Shown here: positions 9,367 to 17,207 of the stretch, in pieces
Layout of the letters: every line of letters starts with the position of its first letter
Position numbering within the stretch: position 1 is the first letter of the stretch
Origin: Fusibacter sp. 3D3
GTDB taxonomy: Bacteria; Bacillota; Clostridia; Peptostreptococcales; Acidaminobacteraceae
Reading direction: 5' to 3'
Assembly: GCF_001748365.1 (NCBI RefSeq)
Contig: NZ_BDHH01000006.1
Span: 1 to 64,000, forward strand
Length of the DNA stretch: 64,000 nt
Notes under the pieces: model-generated
Databases searched by the model: none
Seen by the model: only the letters and a program-made list of their open reading frames with translations
What the model was told of the DNA's origin: nothing
Made by a program: the position numbers and the translations under genes

Positions 9367-10261
9367 GAATTTTGATGAATTATTAAATATAGCGATTTCT
9401 AAAGGTCCCAAAATTGTTTCAGTGGCATGTGCGCAAGATGATGACGTGTTAAGAGCGATTAAAGTAGCGTATGAAAAAGGCATTATAAAGGGTATTTTAG
9501 TAGGCGATGTCCCTAAGATTCAAGCCATATCGAAAGAAATCGGGTTAGATTTATCTGAGTTTGAATTAATTCATATAGAAGATTTAGCAGCGGCTTCGTT
9601 AAAAGCGGTTGAGCTTGTATCAACGGGAAAAGCGGATCTGGTTATGAAGGGGTTGGTAGATACTGCGGTTATCTTAAAAGCGGTCTTAAACAAAGAAGTG
9701 GGTCTTCGAACTGGAAATGTTTTAAGCCATGTAGCGGTATTTGATATTCCAACTTATCACAAGATTTTGACAGTGACAGATGCGGCGATGAACATTGCAC
9801 CAGATCTTAAAACGAAAAAACAAATCATAGAAAATGCATTGGTTGTTACAAGAGCCCTTGAAATTGAGATTCCTAATGTAGGGATTATTGCAGCAAAGGA
9901 AAAAGTGAATCCGGCTATGCCCGCAACTGTTGATGCTGGAGAACTTGTAAGAATGAACCAAGAAGGCGAAATAACAGGGTGTAAAGTAGGTGGTCCATTT
10001 GCGCTTGATAATGCAGTCTCAAAAGAGGCGGCTAAAATTAAAGGCATTAAAGATCCGATGGCAGGCGATGTGGATATTATCGTTGGGCCAACAATTGAAG
10101 CAAACAATATACTTTATAAAGCCCTTAACTTTCTTGCAAATGCAAAATCAGCGGGAATCATTGTGGGCGCGAAGGCACCCATTGTATTAACTTCTAGAGC
10201 GGATTCAGATGAATCTAAATTAAATTCAATCGCTTTGGGTGTTTTAATGACAGCAATCTAG
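9359..10261 (+). CDS. ptb: phosphate butyryltransferase
   Basis: The 300-residue enzyme exchanges CoA for phosphate on butyryl- or branched-chain acyl-CoA, giving the acyl phosphate used by the flanking kinases. It belongs to the PTA/PTB family: an N-terminal VSVACAQDDDVLRAIKVA segment, the KGLVDTAVILKAVLNKE motif and a C-terminal GPTIEANNILYKALNFLA segment, all characteristic of Ptb rather than the longer acetyl-specific Pta. The ATG overlaps the 3' end of buk by eight bases, showing translational coupling. About 90 bases, including a small gtgtgaa/ttcacgcac hairpin, separate it from the second kinase gene. Confidence 0.93.
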   Translation: MIKNFDELLNIAISKGPKIVSVACAQDDDVLRAIKVAYEKGIIKGILVGDVPKIQAISKEIGLDLSEFELIHIEDLAAASLKAVELVSTGKADLVMKGLVDTAVILKAVLNKEVGLRTGNVLSHVAVFDIPTYHKILTVTDAAMNIAPDLKTKKQIIENALVVTRALEIEIPNVGIIAAKEKVNPAMPATVDAGELVRMNQEGEITGCKVGGPFALDNAVSKEAAKIKGIKDPMAGDVDIIVGPTIEANNILYKALNFLANAKSAGIIVGAKAPIVLTSRADSDESKLNSIALGVLMTAI

Positions 10262-10351
10262 TGTGAATCTAAATAGTGTTCACGCACAAATGGGACATTT
10301 GGATGAGCGCATGGCAAACAAGACATAGGGTTAAGATAGGAGAGATAAAAA

Positions 10352-11425
10352 ATGGAATCATTTAGAATACTGGCAATTAATCCAGGATCAACATCTACTA
10401 AAATTGCAATTTATGATAATGAAAAAGAAGTGTTCGAAACGACAATCAGACATTCAAACGAAGAAATTGAGCCTTTTGATAAAATATTTGATCAATATGA
10501 TTTTAGAAAAGATGTCATTTTGAATACGTTAAATGACAATGGCATCAATCTGACGAAATTAAATGCTGTCGTAGGTCGTGGGGGCTTATTAAAACCCATT
10601 AAAGGTGGCACCTATGAAGTGGATGCACAAATGCTTGAGGATTTAAAAGTGGGCGTTTTAGGTGAACATGCATCTAACTTAGGCGGAATTATTGCAAATG
10701 AAATCGCAGGACAACTCAACATTCCGGCATTTATTGTTGATCCAGTTGTTGTGGATGAGATGAAAGCTGTGGCAAGAATTTCAGGTATGCCCGAAATCGA
10801 AAGAAAATCGATTTTTCATGCGCTCAATCAAAAGGCTGTAGCAAGAAGATACGCAGATGAAAATCATAAAAAATATGAGGACGTTAATATCATTGTTGCG
10901 CATCTTGGCGGAGGAATCTCTGTAGGTGCTCATGAAAAAGGTAGCGTTATTGATGTTAACAATGCACTTGATGGCGAAGGCCCCTTTTCACCAGAAAGAA
11001 CAGGTGGATTACCCGTGGGCGATTTAGCTAAACTTTGTTTCTCAGGAAAATACACACACGCGGATATCAAAAAAATGATCAAAGGCAAAGGTGGATTGGT
11101 TGCTTATCTTGGATCAAATGATGGTCGTGAAGTCATGAAAATGATAGAAGAGGGCGACAAAAAAGCAGAGCTTATATTCAAAGCGATGGCTTATCAGGTT
11201 TCTAAGGAGATTGGCAGTTGTGCAGCTGTTCTAAAAGGTAAAGTAGATGCCATCATTTTGACAGGTGGTCTTGCCTATGGAGAAGTGCTTACCAACTGGA
11301 TTAAAGAAAGTGTTAGTTTCATAACAGAGGTGGTTATTTATCCTGGGGAAGATGAAATGAGTGCACTTGCTCTAGGGGGTCTTAGAGTATTAAGAGGCGA
11401 AGAAGAAGCACAGAAATATATATAG
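10352..11425 (+). CDS. buk: butyrate kinase (second paralogue)
   Basis: A 357-residue second butyrate kinase in the same operon, with the same landmarks as the first: [20 protein letters not shown] and [15 protein letters not shown]. It is clearly homologous to the first copy over its whole length but differs at many positions (for example [13 protein letters not shown] against GTYKVTEPMIQDL), so this is an old duplication or two lineages rather than a recent one. An aggaga site precedes the ATG. Two kinases flanking one Ptb suggest different acyl-phosphate preferences, but this cannot be read from sequence alone. Confidence 0.92.
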   Translation: MESFRILAINPGSTSTKIAIYDNEKEVFETTIRHSNEEIEPFDKIFDQYDFRKDVILNTLNDNGINLTKLNAVVGRGGLLKPIKGGTYEVDAQMLEDLKVGVLGEHASNLGGIIANEIAGQLNIPAFIVDPVVVDEMKAVARISGMPEIERKSIFHALNQKAVARRYADENHKKYEDVNIIVAHLGGGISVGAHEKGSVIDVNNALDGEGPFSPERTGGLPVGDLAKLCFSGKYTHADIKKMIKGKGGLVAYLGSNDGREVMKMIEEGDKKAELIFKAMAYQVSKEIGSCAAVLKGKVDAIILTGGLAYGEVLTNWIKESVSFITEVVIYPGEDEMSALALGGLRVLRGEEEAQKYI

Positions 11426-11439
11426 TATGTTCACTATTT

Positions 11440-11530
11440 TGTTCCCTTTTGTTCTCCTTTGTGTTCTCCTTTGTGTTCCCTTTTGTACGTGGTACGCAAG
11501 GAAACACGCAAGGAAACGCAAGGTAACAAA
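11440..11530 (+). repeat. intercistronic imperfect inverted repeat built of short direct repeats
   Basis: A pyrimidine-rich arm (11449-11489) with repeated ttctcctttgtg units faces a purine-rich arm (11491-11530) with repeated acgcaaggaaac units. The two arms are complementary with bulges around gtacgtggtac. As RNA this would be a long hairpin between buk2 and the P-loop ATPase gene. Confidence 0.6.
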
Positions 11531-11563
11531 TGAAAATAGAATAGAGAGAAGTGGTCTGGTGAA

Positions 11564-12250
11564 ATGAAAATGGAGCTTAAAAAGGATAAGAGGATTCGCA
11601 TCATTATAGGGCACTATGGTAGTGGTAAAACAGAATTTGCAGTGAATTATGCTTTAGCACTCAAGAATGAATGTGAAAATGTAACCTTGTGTGATTTAGA
11701 TATTGTAAATCCTTATTTCCGTTCGAGAGAAAAAGCAGAAATGCTAGAGGAAAATGGCATTAAAGTGATCAGTGGGGCCAGAGGTCATCACGCAAATCTT
11801 GATATTCCAATGGTATCTGCGAGTATTTTAACACCTCTTCAAACTGAGCATGAACAAGTTATACTGGATGTCGGTGGTGATGCCATAGGTGCCCGTGTGC
11901 TTGCAAGATTTAAAACTTATTTTGAAGAAGGTCAATATGATATGTTTTGTGTAGTCAATGCATATAGAGAACAAACGCAAGACTTGATGGGTGTTATGCA
12001 CCATATTAGAACGATTGAAGACACCGTAGGTGTCAAGGTGACGGGTCTGATAAACAACACACACCTATTAAGAGATACATCTGTTGAAGATGTTTTAAAA
12101 GGTCAAGCATTAGTTGTGGAAGTGTCAAATAAACTCAATATTCCTATCAAATATGTCAGTTCCTTGGAAAAGGTTACCCGCCAATTACCAGACGACATTG
12201 AAGGAGAAATTTTCCCGATTCAAATGATTATGAGGGAAGAATGGATGTGA
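11564..12250 (+). CDS. P-loop ATPase of unknown role, linked to vor genes
   Basis: A 228-residue nucleotide-binding protein. It has a Walker A motif GHYGSGKTE near residue 16, a CDLDIVNPYFRSRE segment resembling the SIMIBI (MinD/ParA/CooC-like) switch I region, and VILDVGGDAIGARV as the Walker B strand. It lacks the deviant KGGxGK lysine of typical ParA/MinD. I recognise it as a conserved companion of clostridial 2-oxoacid oxidoreductase operons but know of no proven function. Its place between buk and the ferredoxin subunit suggests a maturation, cofactor-delivery or regulatory role for the Vor complex. The start has only a weak ribosome-binding site (agagagaag region). Confidence 0.75.
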   Translation: MKMELKKDKRIRIIIGHYGSGKTEFAVNYALALKNECENVTLCDLDIVNPYFRSREKAEMLEENGIKVISGARGHHANLDIPMVSASILTPLQTEHEQVILDVGGDAIGARVLARFKTYFEEGQYDMFCVVNAYREQTQDLMGVMHHIRTIEDTVGVKVTGLINNTHLLRDTSVEDVLKGQALVVEVSNKLNIPIKYVSSLEKVTRQLPDDIEGEIFPIQMIMREEWM

Positions 12251-12293
12251 ATTTGAGACTTTCACGCAATATTAGAAATGGAGGTTGGAGATA

Positions 12294-12512
12294 GTGGCGG
12301 CTAAAGGTAAAGTTACGTTCAACGAAGATATTTGTAAAGGCTGTGGTCTATGCACAACAGCATGTCCTGTGAAAATCGTCACATTGGACACGAAGAAAAT
12401 TAATGTCAAAGGTTATCACCCAGCAACAGTAATTGAAGTAGAAAAATGTATCGGATGTGCAAACTGTGCAATGATCTGTCCTGATTCTGTTATCACAGTT
12501 GAAAGATTCTAG
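12294..12512 (+). CDS. vorD: 2-oxoacid:ferredoxin oxidoreductase, delta (ferredoxin) subunit
   Basis: A 72-residue two-[4Fe-4S] ferredoxin-type subunit. Two clusters are visible: CKGCGLCTTACP near the N-terminus and CIGCANCAMICP near the C-terminus. It passes electrons from the thiamine-diphosphate site to free ferredoxin. The GTG at 12294 is taken as start because ggagg at 12280-12284 is nine bases upstream, whereas the in-frame TTG at 12285 touches it. It is followed by the alpha, beta and gamma subunit genes in the order D-B-A-C, standard for VOR/KOR-type enzymes. Confidence 0.92.
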   Translation: MAAKGKVTFNEDICKGCGLCTTACPVKIVTLDTKKINVKGYHPATVIEVEKCIGCANCAMICPDSVITVERF

Positions 12513-12535
12513 TAACTAGTAGGAGGTTAAGCTAA

Positions 12536-13600
12536 ATGGCTAAGGTATTAATGAAAGGTAATGAGGCAATTGGAGCTGCTGCAATTAAAGCGGGCTGTAA
12601 ATATTTCTTCGGATATCCAATTACACCTCAAAATGAATTACCAGAGTATATGTCAAGAGAAATGCCAAAAGTAGGCGGTGTTTTCTTACAAGCTGAAAGT
12701 GAAGTGGCTGCAATTAATATGGTATACGGCGCAGCGGGTGCTGGTGCTCGTGTGATGACATCTTCGTCTTCACCTGGTATTGCACTCAAGCAAGAAGGTA
12801 TTACGTATATAGCAGGCGCTGAACTTCCCTGTGTTATCGTCAATATTGTACGTGGTGGTCCTGGCCTTGGCGGTATTCAACCCGCTCAGTCTGACTATAA
12901 CCAAGTAACACGTGGTGGTGGTAATGGCGATTATAAATTATTGGTTTATGCACCCGCAAATCTACAGGAAATGGTAGATTTAATGCAAGAGGCGTTTGAT
13001 GCAGCGGATTATTACAGAAACCCCGTTATGATGGTGGGCGATGGCATGATCGGTCAAATGATGGAGCCAATCGAATTCAAAGAGAGCAAATCTAGATTTG
13101 AGTTACCCAATAAAGATTGGTCAACAGTGGGTACAAAAGGGGCTAGAAAGCCAAATATCATTAATTCACTTGCACTGGATCCCGCAGAACTTGAAAAACA
13201 CAATCATAAACTTCAAGCAAAATATGATTTAATGAAAGCAAATGAAGTCAAATACGAAACTTACAATATGGAAAATGCAGAAGTTGTAATCGTTGCCTAC
13301 GGCACAACTTCAAGAATTGTAAGAAACGCCATTATAGATTTAAAAGAGCAAGGTGTCCATGTGGGTCTTATTAGACCGATCACATTATGGCCTTTCCCAG
13401 AAAAAGCATTTGATGAAGTGCCAGCAGATTGTAAGTCGTTATTGTCTGTTGAAATGTCAATGGGTCAAATGGTAGATGATATTAAAATTGCCTCTAATGG
13501 CAGATGGCCAGTGAGCTTCTATGGCAGATGTGGTGGTATGATTCCAACGCCAGAAGCTGTAATGGACAAAGTTAAAGAATTAGTTGGAGGTGCAAAATAA
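12536..13600 (+). CDS. vorB: 2-oxoacid:ferredoxin oxidoreductase, alpha subunit (VorB/KorA type)
   Basis: This 354-residue subunit carries the pyrimidine-binding and transketolase C-terminal-like domains of the oxidative decarboxylase that converts 2-oxoacids plus CoA to acyl-CoA, CO2 and reduced ferredoxin. Landmarks are GNEAIGAAAIKAGCKYFFGYPITPQNE at the N-terminus, the SSSSPGIALKQEG segment and the C-terminal VVAYGTTSRIV domain. An aggagg site precedes the ATG. The stop overlaps the beta subunit start (taatg). Neighbouring buk-ptb-buk favours branched-chain 2-oxoacids (VOR), though 2-oxoglutarate (KOR) cannot be excluded by sequence. Confidence 0.9.
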   Translation: MAKVLMKGNEAIGAAAIKAGCKYFFGYPITPQNELPEYMSREMPKVGGVFLQAESEVAAINMVYGAAGAGARVMTSSSSPGIALKQEGITYIAGAELPCVIVNIVRGGPGLGGIQPAQSDYNQVTRGGGNGDYKLLVYAPANLQEMVDLMQEAFDAADYYRNPVMMVGDGMIGQMMEPIEFKESKSRFELPNKDWSTVGTKGARKPNIINSLALDPAELEKHNHKLQAKYDLMKANEVKYETYNMENAEVVIVAYGTTSRIVRNAIIDLKEQGVHVGLIRPITLWPFPEKAFDEVPADCKSLLSVEMSMGQMVDDIKIASNGRWPVSFYGRCGGMIPTPEAVMDKVKELVGGAK

Positions 13601-14346
13601 TGTCAGTTGTATTTCAAAAAACTAAAGGATTAACAGATAAGCAAACACATTATTGCCCAGGTTGTACTCATGGCATCATTCATAGATTGGTAGCAGAAGT
13701 TTTAGAGGAATTAGATGTATTAGGCGAAACAATCGGCGTGGCACCCGTTGGCTGTTCAGTTCTTGCGTACGAATATTTTAATTGTGATATGCAAGAGGCT
13801 TCTCATGGTAGAGCACCAGCTGTTGCAACTGGAATCAAAAGAGTTCATCCGGATAAAGTGGTATTCACATACCAAGGAGATGGGGACTTAGCTTCAATCG
13901 GTACTGCTGAGATCGTTCATGTGGCACATAGAGGTGAAAAAATTACGACTATTTTTGTAAATAATGCGATTTATGGTATGACTGGTGGTCAAATGGCACC
14001 GACGACTTTAATCGGTCAAAAAGCGACAACTGCACCGCTTGGAAGAACTGTAGAACATTCTGGAATGCCTTTACGCGTATCCGAGATGTTATCTACAATT
14101 CATGGTGCTGCATTTGTTGAAAGGGTTTCTGTTGACTCACCTGCGAATATCAGAAAAGCAAAAAAAGCCATTAAAGAAGCATTTGAGTGTCAATTAGCTG
14201 GGAAAGGATTCTCAATCGTTGAAGTTTTGTCAACATGCCCAACAAACTGGGGATTTACACCAATAGACGCGCTAAAATGGTTACAAGACAATTTGATCCC
14301 TTACTATCCATTAGGCAACTTCAGAAGACCAGAGGAGGTAAAATAG
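13600..14346 (+). CDS. vorA: 2-oxoacid:ferredoxin oxidoreductase, beta (TPP-binding) subunit
   Basis: The 248-residue subunit binds thiamine diphosphate. It shows the HYCPGCTHGIIHRL N-terminus, the GDGDLASIGTAEIVHVAHRGEKITTIFVNN thiamine-diphosphate/Mg motif region (GDG followed by NN about 28 residues on) and IYGMTGGQMAPTT, a standard motif of these beta subunits. Its ATG overlaps the alpha stop by one base, and the gamma gene starts three bases after its stop, so expression of the complex is tightly coupled. Confidence 0.92.
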   Translation: MSVVFQKTKGLTDKQTHYCPGCTHGIIHRLVAEVLEELDVLGETIGVAPVGCSVLAYEYFNCDMQEASHGRAPAVATGIKRVHPDKVVFTYQGDGDLASIGTAEIVHVAHRGEKITTIFVNNAIYGMTGGQMAPTTLIGQKATTAPLGRTVEHSGMPLRVSEMLSTIHGAAFVERVSVDSPANIRKAKKAIKEAFECQLAGKGFSIVEVLSTCPTNWGFTPIDALKWLQDNLIPYYPLGNFRRPEEVK

Positions 14347-14348
14347 AG

Positions 14349-14894
14349 ATGTTAAATGAAAAAGTTATTTGCGCTGGTTTTGGTGGACAAGGTGTTATGC
14401 TTATAGGTCAGTTGATTTCATATGCAGGCATGCTTGAAGGCAAAGAAGTTTCTTGGTTACCTTCATATGGTCCAGAAATGCGCGGTGGAACAGCGAACTG
14501 TAGTGTTATGGTTTCTGAAAGAACAATCGGATCACCTGTTATAACAAATGATGCAACAACTGCAATTGTAATGAATTTACCTTCTTTGGATAAATTTGAA
14601 AACGATATTGCAGCAAAGGGCAATATTTTAATTAACAGTTCACTGATTGAGAAAAAAGCGACAAGATCAGATATTGTTGCATATTATGTGCCTGCAAACG
14701 AGATTGCGGGTGAGCTTGGCAATTCAAGAGTCGCTAACATGGTTATGTTAGGTGCTTATCTTGAACTTACTAAAACAGTGGAAGTTGACTCTGTTATGAA
14801 AGCGCTTAATAAGATCTTTGGCGAAGGTAAAGCGCATTTACTTGATGTCAATAGAGCAGCGCTTGAAAAGGGTGCAAAAGCAATAAAAGCTTAA
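14349..14894 (+). CDS. vorC: 2-oxoacid:ferredoxin oxidoreductase, gamma subunit
   Basis: The 181-residue gamma subunit has the typical CAGFGGQGVMLIGQLISYAG N-terminus, the WLPSYGPEMRGGTANCSVMVS segment and a Rossmann-like remainder. It helps form the CoA/substrate site of the complex. The ATG at 14349 follows gaggaggtaaaatag, in which the ribosome-binding site lies inside the end of the beta gene; a longer upstream frame overlaps the beta gene and is rejected. It is the last gene of the operon, and an IS200-type element begins about 20 bases later, so no native terminator is seen. Confidence 0.93.
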   Translation: MLNEKVICAGFGGQGVMLIGQLISYAGMLEGKEVSWLPSYGPEMRGGTANCSVMVSERTIGSPVITNDATTAIVMNLPSLDKFENDIAAKGNILINSSLIEKKATRSDIVAYYVPANEIAGELGNSRVANMVMLGAYLELTKTVEVDSVMKALNKIFGEGKAHLLDVNRAALEKGAKAIKA

Positions 14895-14984
14895 AATATG
14901 ATTTTAAGTTTTAAATGACAATATTAATCCCCCAGCTATGCTGGGGAGAATAGAGTAAACAGAAGTGTTACGTCGATTATAATA

Positions 14985-15046
14985 AAGCCTCCTATGTTAC
15001 AATGATAATGGTGTCGTAAGCCATATCAAAACATAGGAGGCGGTCC
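14985..15046 (+). promoter_or_regulatory. IS200 leader hairpin that can hide the tnpA ribosome-binding site
   Basis: The arms cctcctatgtt (14987-14997) and aacataggagg (15029-15039) are perfect complements. The right arm contains the aggagg that serves tnpA, so the stem would block translation, as described for IS200 of enterobacteria. Confidence 0.75.
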
Positions 15047-15048
15047 CA

Positions 15049-15471
15049 ATGGACAATTCAAGTTTATCACACTGTAAGTGGAAATGCCAATACCACATAG
15101 TTTTTATACCTAAGTATAGAAGAAAGGTGATGTTCGGACAAACAAAGGCAGATATAAGAGAAATATTGAAGAAGTTATGTGAATATAAAAAAGTAGAAAT
15201 AATAGAAGGAGCAGTATGTTCAGACCATGTGCATCTATGTGTTAGTATCCCGCCTAAGCTATCTGTATCAGAGTTTGTGGGATACCTAAAAGGTAAAAGT
15301 GCGCTCATGATATTTGATAAACATTCAGAGCATGGAAGCAAATGGGATAGGAAATTTTGGGCAAGAGGCTACTATGTATCAACAGTAGGAAACATTACAG
15401 AAGAAGCCATAAAACGTTATATTCAAGAACAACAAGAGGAAGCAAAAATTGAAGAAACAAAAAGAAGATAG
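15049..15471 (+). CDS. tnpA: IS200-type Y1 (HUH) transposase TnpA
   Basis: The 140-residue single-strand transposase has the HUH metal-binding motif H60-V-H62 in CSDHVHLCVSIPP and the catalytic tyrosine Y124 in RYIQEQQEE. Length and the KYRRKVMFG, GYLKGKSA and FWARGYYVSTVGN motifs match the IS200 group. All catalytic residues are present and the frame is open. It acts as a dimer on hairpins at the element ends, moving single-stranded DNA. The ribosome-binding site lies in the right arm of the upstream inverted repeat. Confidence 0.95.
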   Translation: MDNSSLSHCKWKCQYHIVFIPKYRRKVMFGQTKADIREILKKLCEYKKVEIIEGAVCSDHVHLCVSIPPKLSVSEFVGYLKGKSALMIFDKHSEHGSKWDRKFWARGYYVSTVGNITEEAIKRYIQEQQEEAKIEETKRR

Positions 15472-15584
15472 CCTCTTTTAGAGGCTGTTGGTAGTAAAGC
15501 TTGCGACACCCGCCTTTAAGGCGTGCAAGTAAACAGCCCTTATAGGGCTAATTTCAAACCACCACTTGAAGTGGTGGTTGATGA

Positions 15585-15642
15585 CTAGACTAGATCAACA
15601 ACAAGCTTCAAATGAAGCAGTATACAATCTAGTCTATCCATA
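15585..15642. repeat. nested palindrome next to the IS right end
   Basis: Arms tagactagat (near 15587-15596) and atctagtcta (near 15630-15639) are exact complements and enclose a second hairpin gcttca-aa-tgaagc. It may be the right boundary of the IS, its target site or the lost terminator of the vor operon; none of these is proven. The remaining bases to 15672 show nothing further. Confidence 0.5.
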
Positions 15643-15672
15643 GAACATAGGGTAATATCAAATTAGGGTTGT

Positions 15673-15870
15673 TTATAAAGTCACCATTTGCACTGCACCC
15701 ATTGGGCAATAGGAAATACATTTCCCACATCCGATACAATCTTCAGCACTCACCGAAGGCGCTGAAAACATACTCCCTTTTACCGCATTTACGGGGCATA
15801 CTCTCTTAACAGGACAAAATGGAGAACGATCACATCTGCCTTGATCTATTACAGCTACTTTTTTGCTCAT
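15673..15870 (-). CDS. small ferredoxin-like 4Fe-4S protein
   Basis: A 65-residue protein with a standard cluster motif CIGCGKCISYCP near the C-terminus and a less usual N-terminal set, CDRSPFCPVKRVCP, where cysteines are spaced by five residues. The second motif could bind a cluster in a variant way. Family resemblance is to short proteins annotated as 4Fe-4S binding proteins in clostridia; the partner is not known. The ATG at 15870 is preferred because gagagg lies eight bases upstream, whereas the in-frame GTG nine bases earlier overlaps that site. It is alone on this strand, separated from pta by a structured repeat. Confidence 0.75.
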   Translation of the reverse strand: MSKKVAVIDQGRCDRSPFCPVKRVCPVNAVKGSMFSAPSVSAEDCIGCGKCISYCPMGAVQMVTL

Positions 15871-15954
15871 TTCATTCACCTCTCAATGGATTTCTTACTC
15901 ATTATACCCCCACCCAATCGGGGCGTCAATTGAGATTGCGCATTCCATCTGTTA

Positions 15955-16035
15955 ACAATTTGTAAATCCATATCAAAGCGTATCCTCAGTCCGATTCGCT
16001 AGCTTTGTAAACCTTGCAATTCTATCGAATCCCCA
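15955..16035 (-). repeat. dispersed structured repeat, copy C
   Basis: On the minus strand this segment carries attc-gata-gaat followed by ctagcgaatcggactgag and gatacgctttgatat. The same order of motifs occurs at 25956-26009 and 45798-45865 on the plus strand. Copy C is the most diverged of the three. Confidence 0.6.
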
Positions 16036-16048
16036 AGGGTTATACTCT

Positions 16049-16088
16049 AAAAAAGCGCCTCAAAATGAAAAAAATCATTTTAAAGCGC
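16049..16088 (-). terminator. pta terminator
   Basis: On the minus strand gcgctttaaaatga and tcattttgaggcgc form a long stem, followed by a run of T. Confidence 0.8.
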
Positions 16089-16113
16089 AATCTTATGACG
16101 TCTTTATTTGAAA

Positions 16114-17115
16114 TTATTTGTTTTGCATTTGAGCTTGCAACGCTGTCAATGCAACTGTTCCAACGATATCATCAGCAAAACAGCCTCTTGATAAATCGTT
16201 TACTGGCATTGAGAGCCCCTGAATTACAGGACCATAAGCATTTGCTTTAGCAAGTCTTTGAACAAGTTTATAACCAATATTACCCGCATCAAGATCAGGG
16301 AAAATGATGACATTAGCTCGACCTGCTACTGTTGAATCCGGTGCTTTTTTCTTGCCAATTGCCGCATCAATTGACGCATCAAATTGTAATTCACCATCTA
16401 AACTTATTTCTGGTGCTAATGCCTTTGCAATTTTAGTCGCTTCAATTACTTTATCCACATCAGGATGCTTAGCAGATCCTTTTGAAGAAAATGATAAAAT
16501 ACTCACATGAGGCTCTGCATGAACTAAAGCTTTAAAAGTATTTGCAGAACTAATTGCGATGTGTGCGAGTTCTTCTGCATTTGGATTTGGATTTAAAGCA
16601 CAGTCACTAAAGATGAAAATGCCATCTTCACCATACTCACAATCAGGAACTTCCATGATAAATGCACCAGATGCCAGTTTAATACCTGGAGCTGTTTTTA
16701 AAATTTGAAGTGCAGGTCTTAAAACATCGCCAGTTGCATTTGCAGCACCAGCAACCATACCACCTGCATAACCCATTTTTACAAGCATTACACCAAGGTA
16801 AAGTACATTAGTCGTCAAGATTTCTCTCGCTTGATCTTCAGTCATGCCTTTGCTTTTTCTAAGCTCTGAAAGCTTAATCGCCAATTTGTCCATATCTTTA
16901 AAAGTTTTAGGATTGATAAACTCAGCACCATCCACATTCCACTCGCCTGCTGACGCCTTTATTTCTGCCTCATCGCCGATTAAAATAATCTTCGCAATCC
17001 CTTTTTCTAAAACTTTATGAGTTGCTTCTATGGTTCTTGGGTCAAACGCTTCTGGTAACACAATCGTTTGAACATCGCTTTTAGCGATTTCTACTATCTT
17101 ATCTAAAAATGCCAT
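16114..17115 (-). CDS. pta: phosphate acetyltransferase
   Basis: The 333-residue enzyme converts acetyl-CoA and phosphate to acetyl phosphate for ATP formation by acetate kinase. Signature segments of the short Pta class are visible: IVLPEAFDPRTIEATHKVLEKG at the N-terminus, GMVAGAANATGDVLRPALQ, and the C-terminal ANVIIFPDLDAGNIGYKLVQRLA. Start ATG at 17115 has aaggag eight bases upstream; a TTG six bases earlier is too close to that site. A sigma-A promoter at 17148-17176 and a terminator at 16049 suggest a single-gene unit. No ackA is adjacent in the window. Confidence 0.96.
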   Translation of the reverse strand: MAFLDKIVEIAKSDVQTIVLPEAFDPRTIEATHKVLEKGIAKIILIGDEAEIKASAGEWNVDGAEFINPKTFKDMDKLAIKLSELRKSKGMTEDQAREILTTNVLYLGVMLVKMGYAGGMVAGAANATGDVLRPALQILKTAPGIKLASGAFIMEVPDCEYGEDGIFIFSDCALNPNPNAEELAHIAISSANTFKALVHAEPHVSILSFSSKGSAKHPDVDKVIEATKIAKALAPEISLDGELQFDASIDAAIGKKKAPDSTVAGRANVIIFPDLDAGNIGYKLVQRLAKANAYGPVIQGLSMPVNDLSRGCFADDIVGTVALTALQAQMQNK

Positions 17116-17147
17116 TTTCAATACTCCTTAAATTTATTTATAGCTTT

Positions 17148-17176
17148 ATTATATGACAATTAGATTTTGTATACAA
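17148..17176 (-). promoter_or_regulatory. sigma-A promoter of pta
   Basis: Reading the minus strand, ttgtat and tataat are separated by 17 bases, about 30 bases upstream of the pta ribosome-binding site. Confidence 0.7.
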
Positions 17177-17207
17177 GATACACGGGACAATTTTTGTCTT
17201 TTATTTT

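Larger units (their letters stand above)
14915..15585 (+). mobile_element. IS200/IS605-family insertion sequence (tnpA only)
   Basis: The element has a subterminal left hairpin ccccagc-tat-gctgggg (14931-14947), one Y1 transposase gene, a terminator gcctcttttagaggc after it, further small stems and a right-end hairpin aaccaccactt/aagtggtggtt (15557-15579). These imperfect subterminal palindromes without terminal inverted repeats or target duplication define the IS200 type. Exact cleavage points are not visible; the given ends are approximate to within about 15 bases. It looks intact and could be active. Confidence 0.85.

Noticed and set aside
9757..10107. Antisense frames within ptb
   Set aside because: Shadow frames; codon pattern follows the real gene.
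15049..15471. TnpA as a REP-associated (RAYT) transposase
   Set aside because: Its length, flanking hairpins and leader stem fit an autonomous IS200 element; the dispersed repeats do not share its ends.
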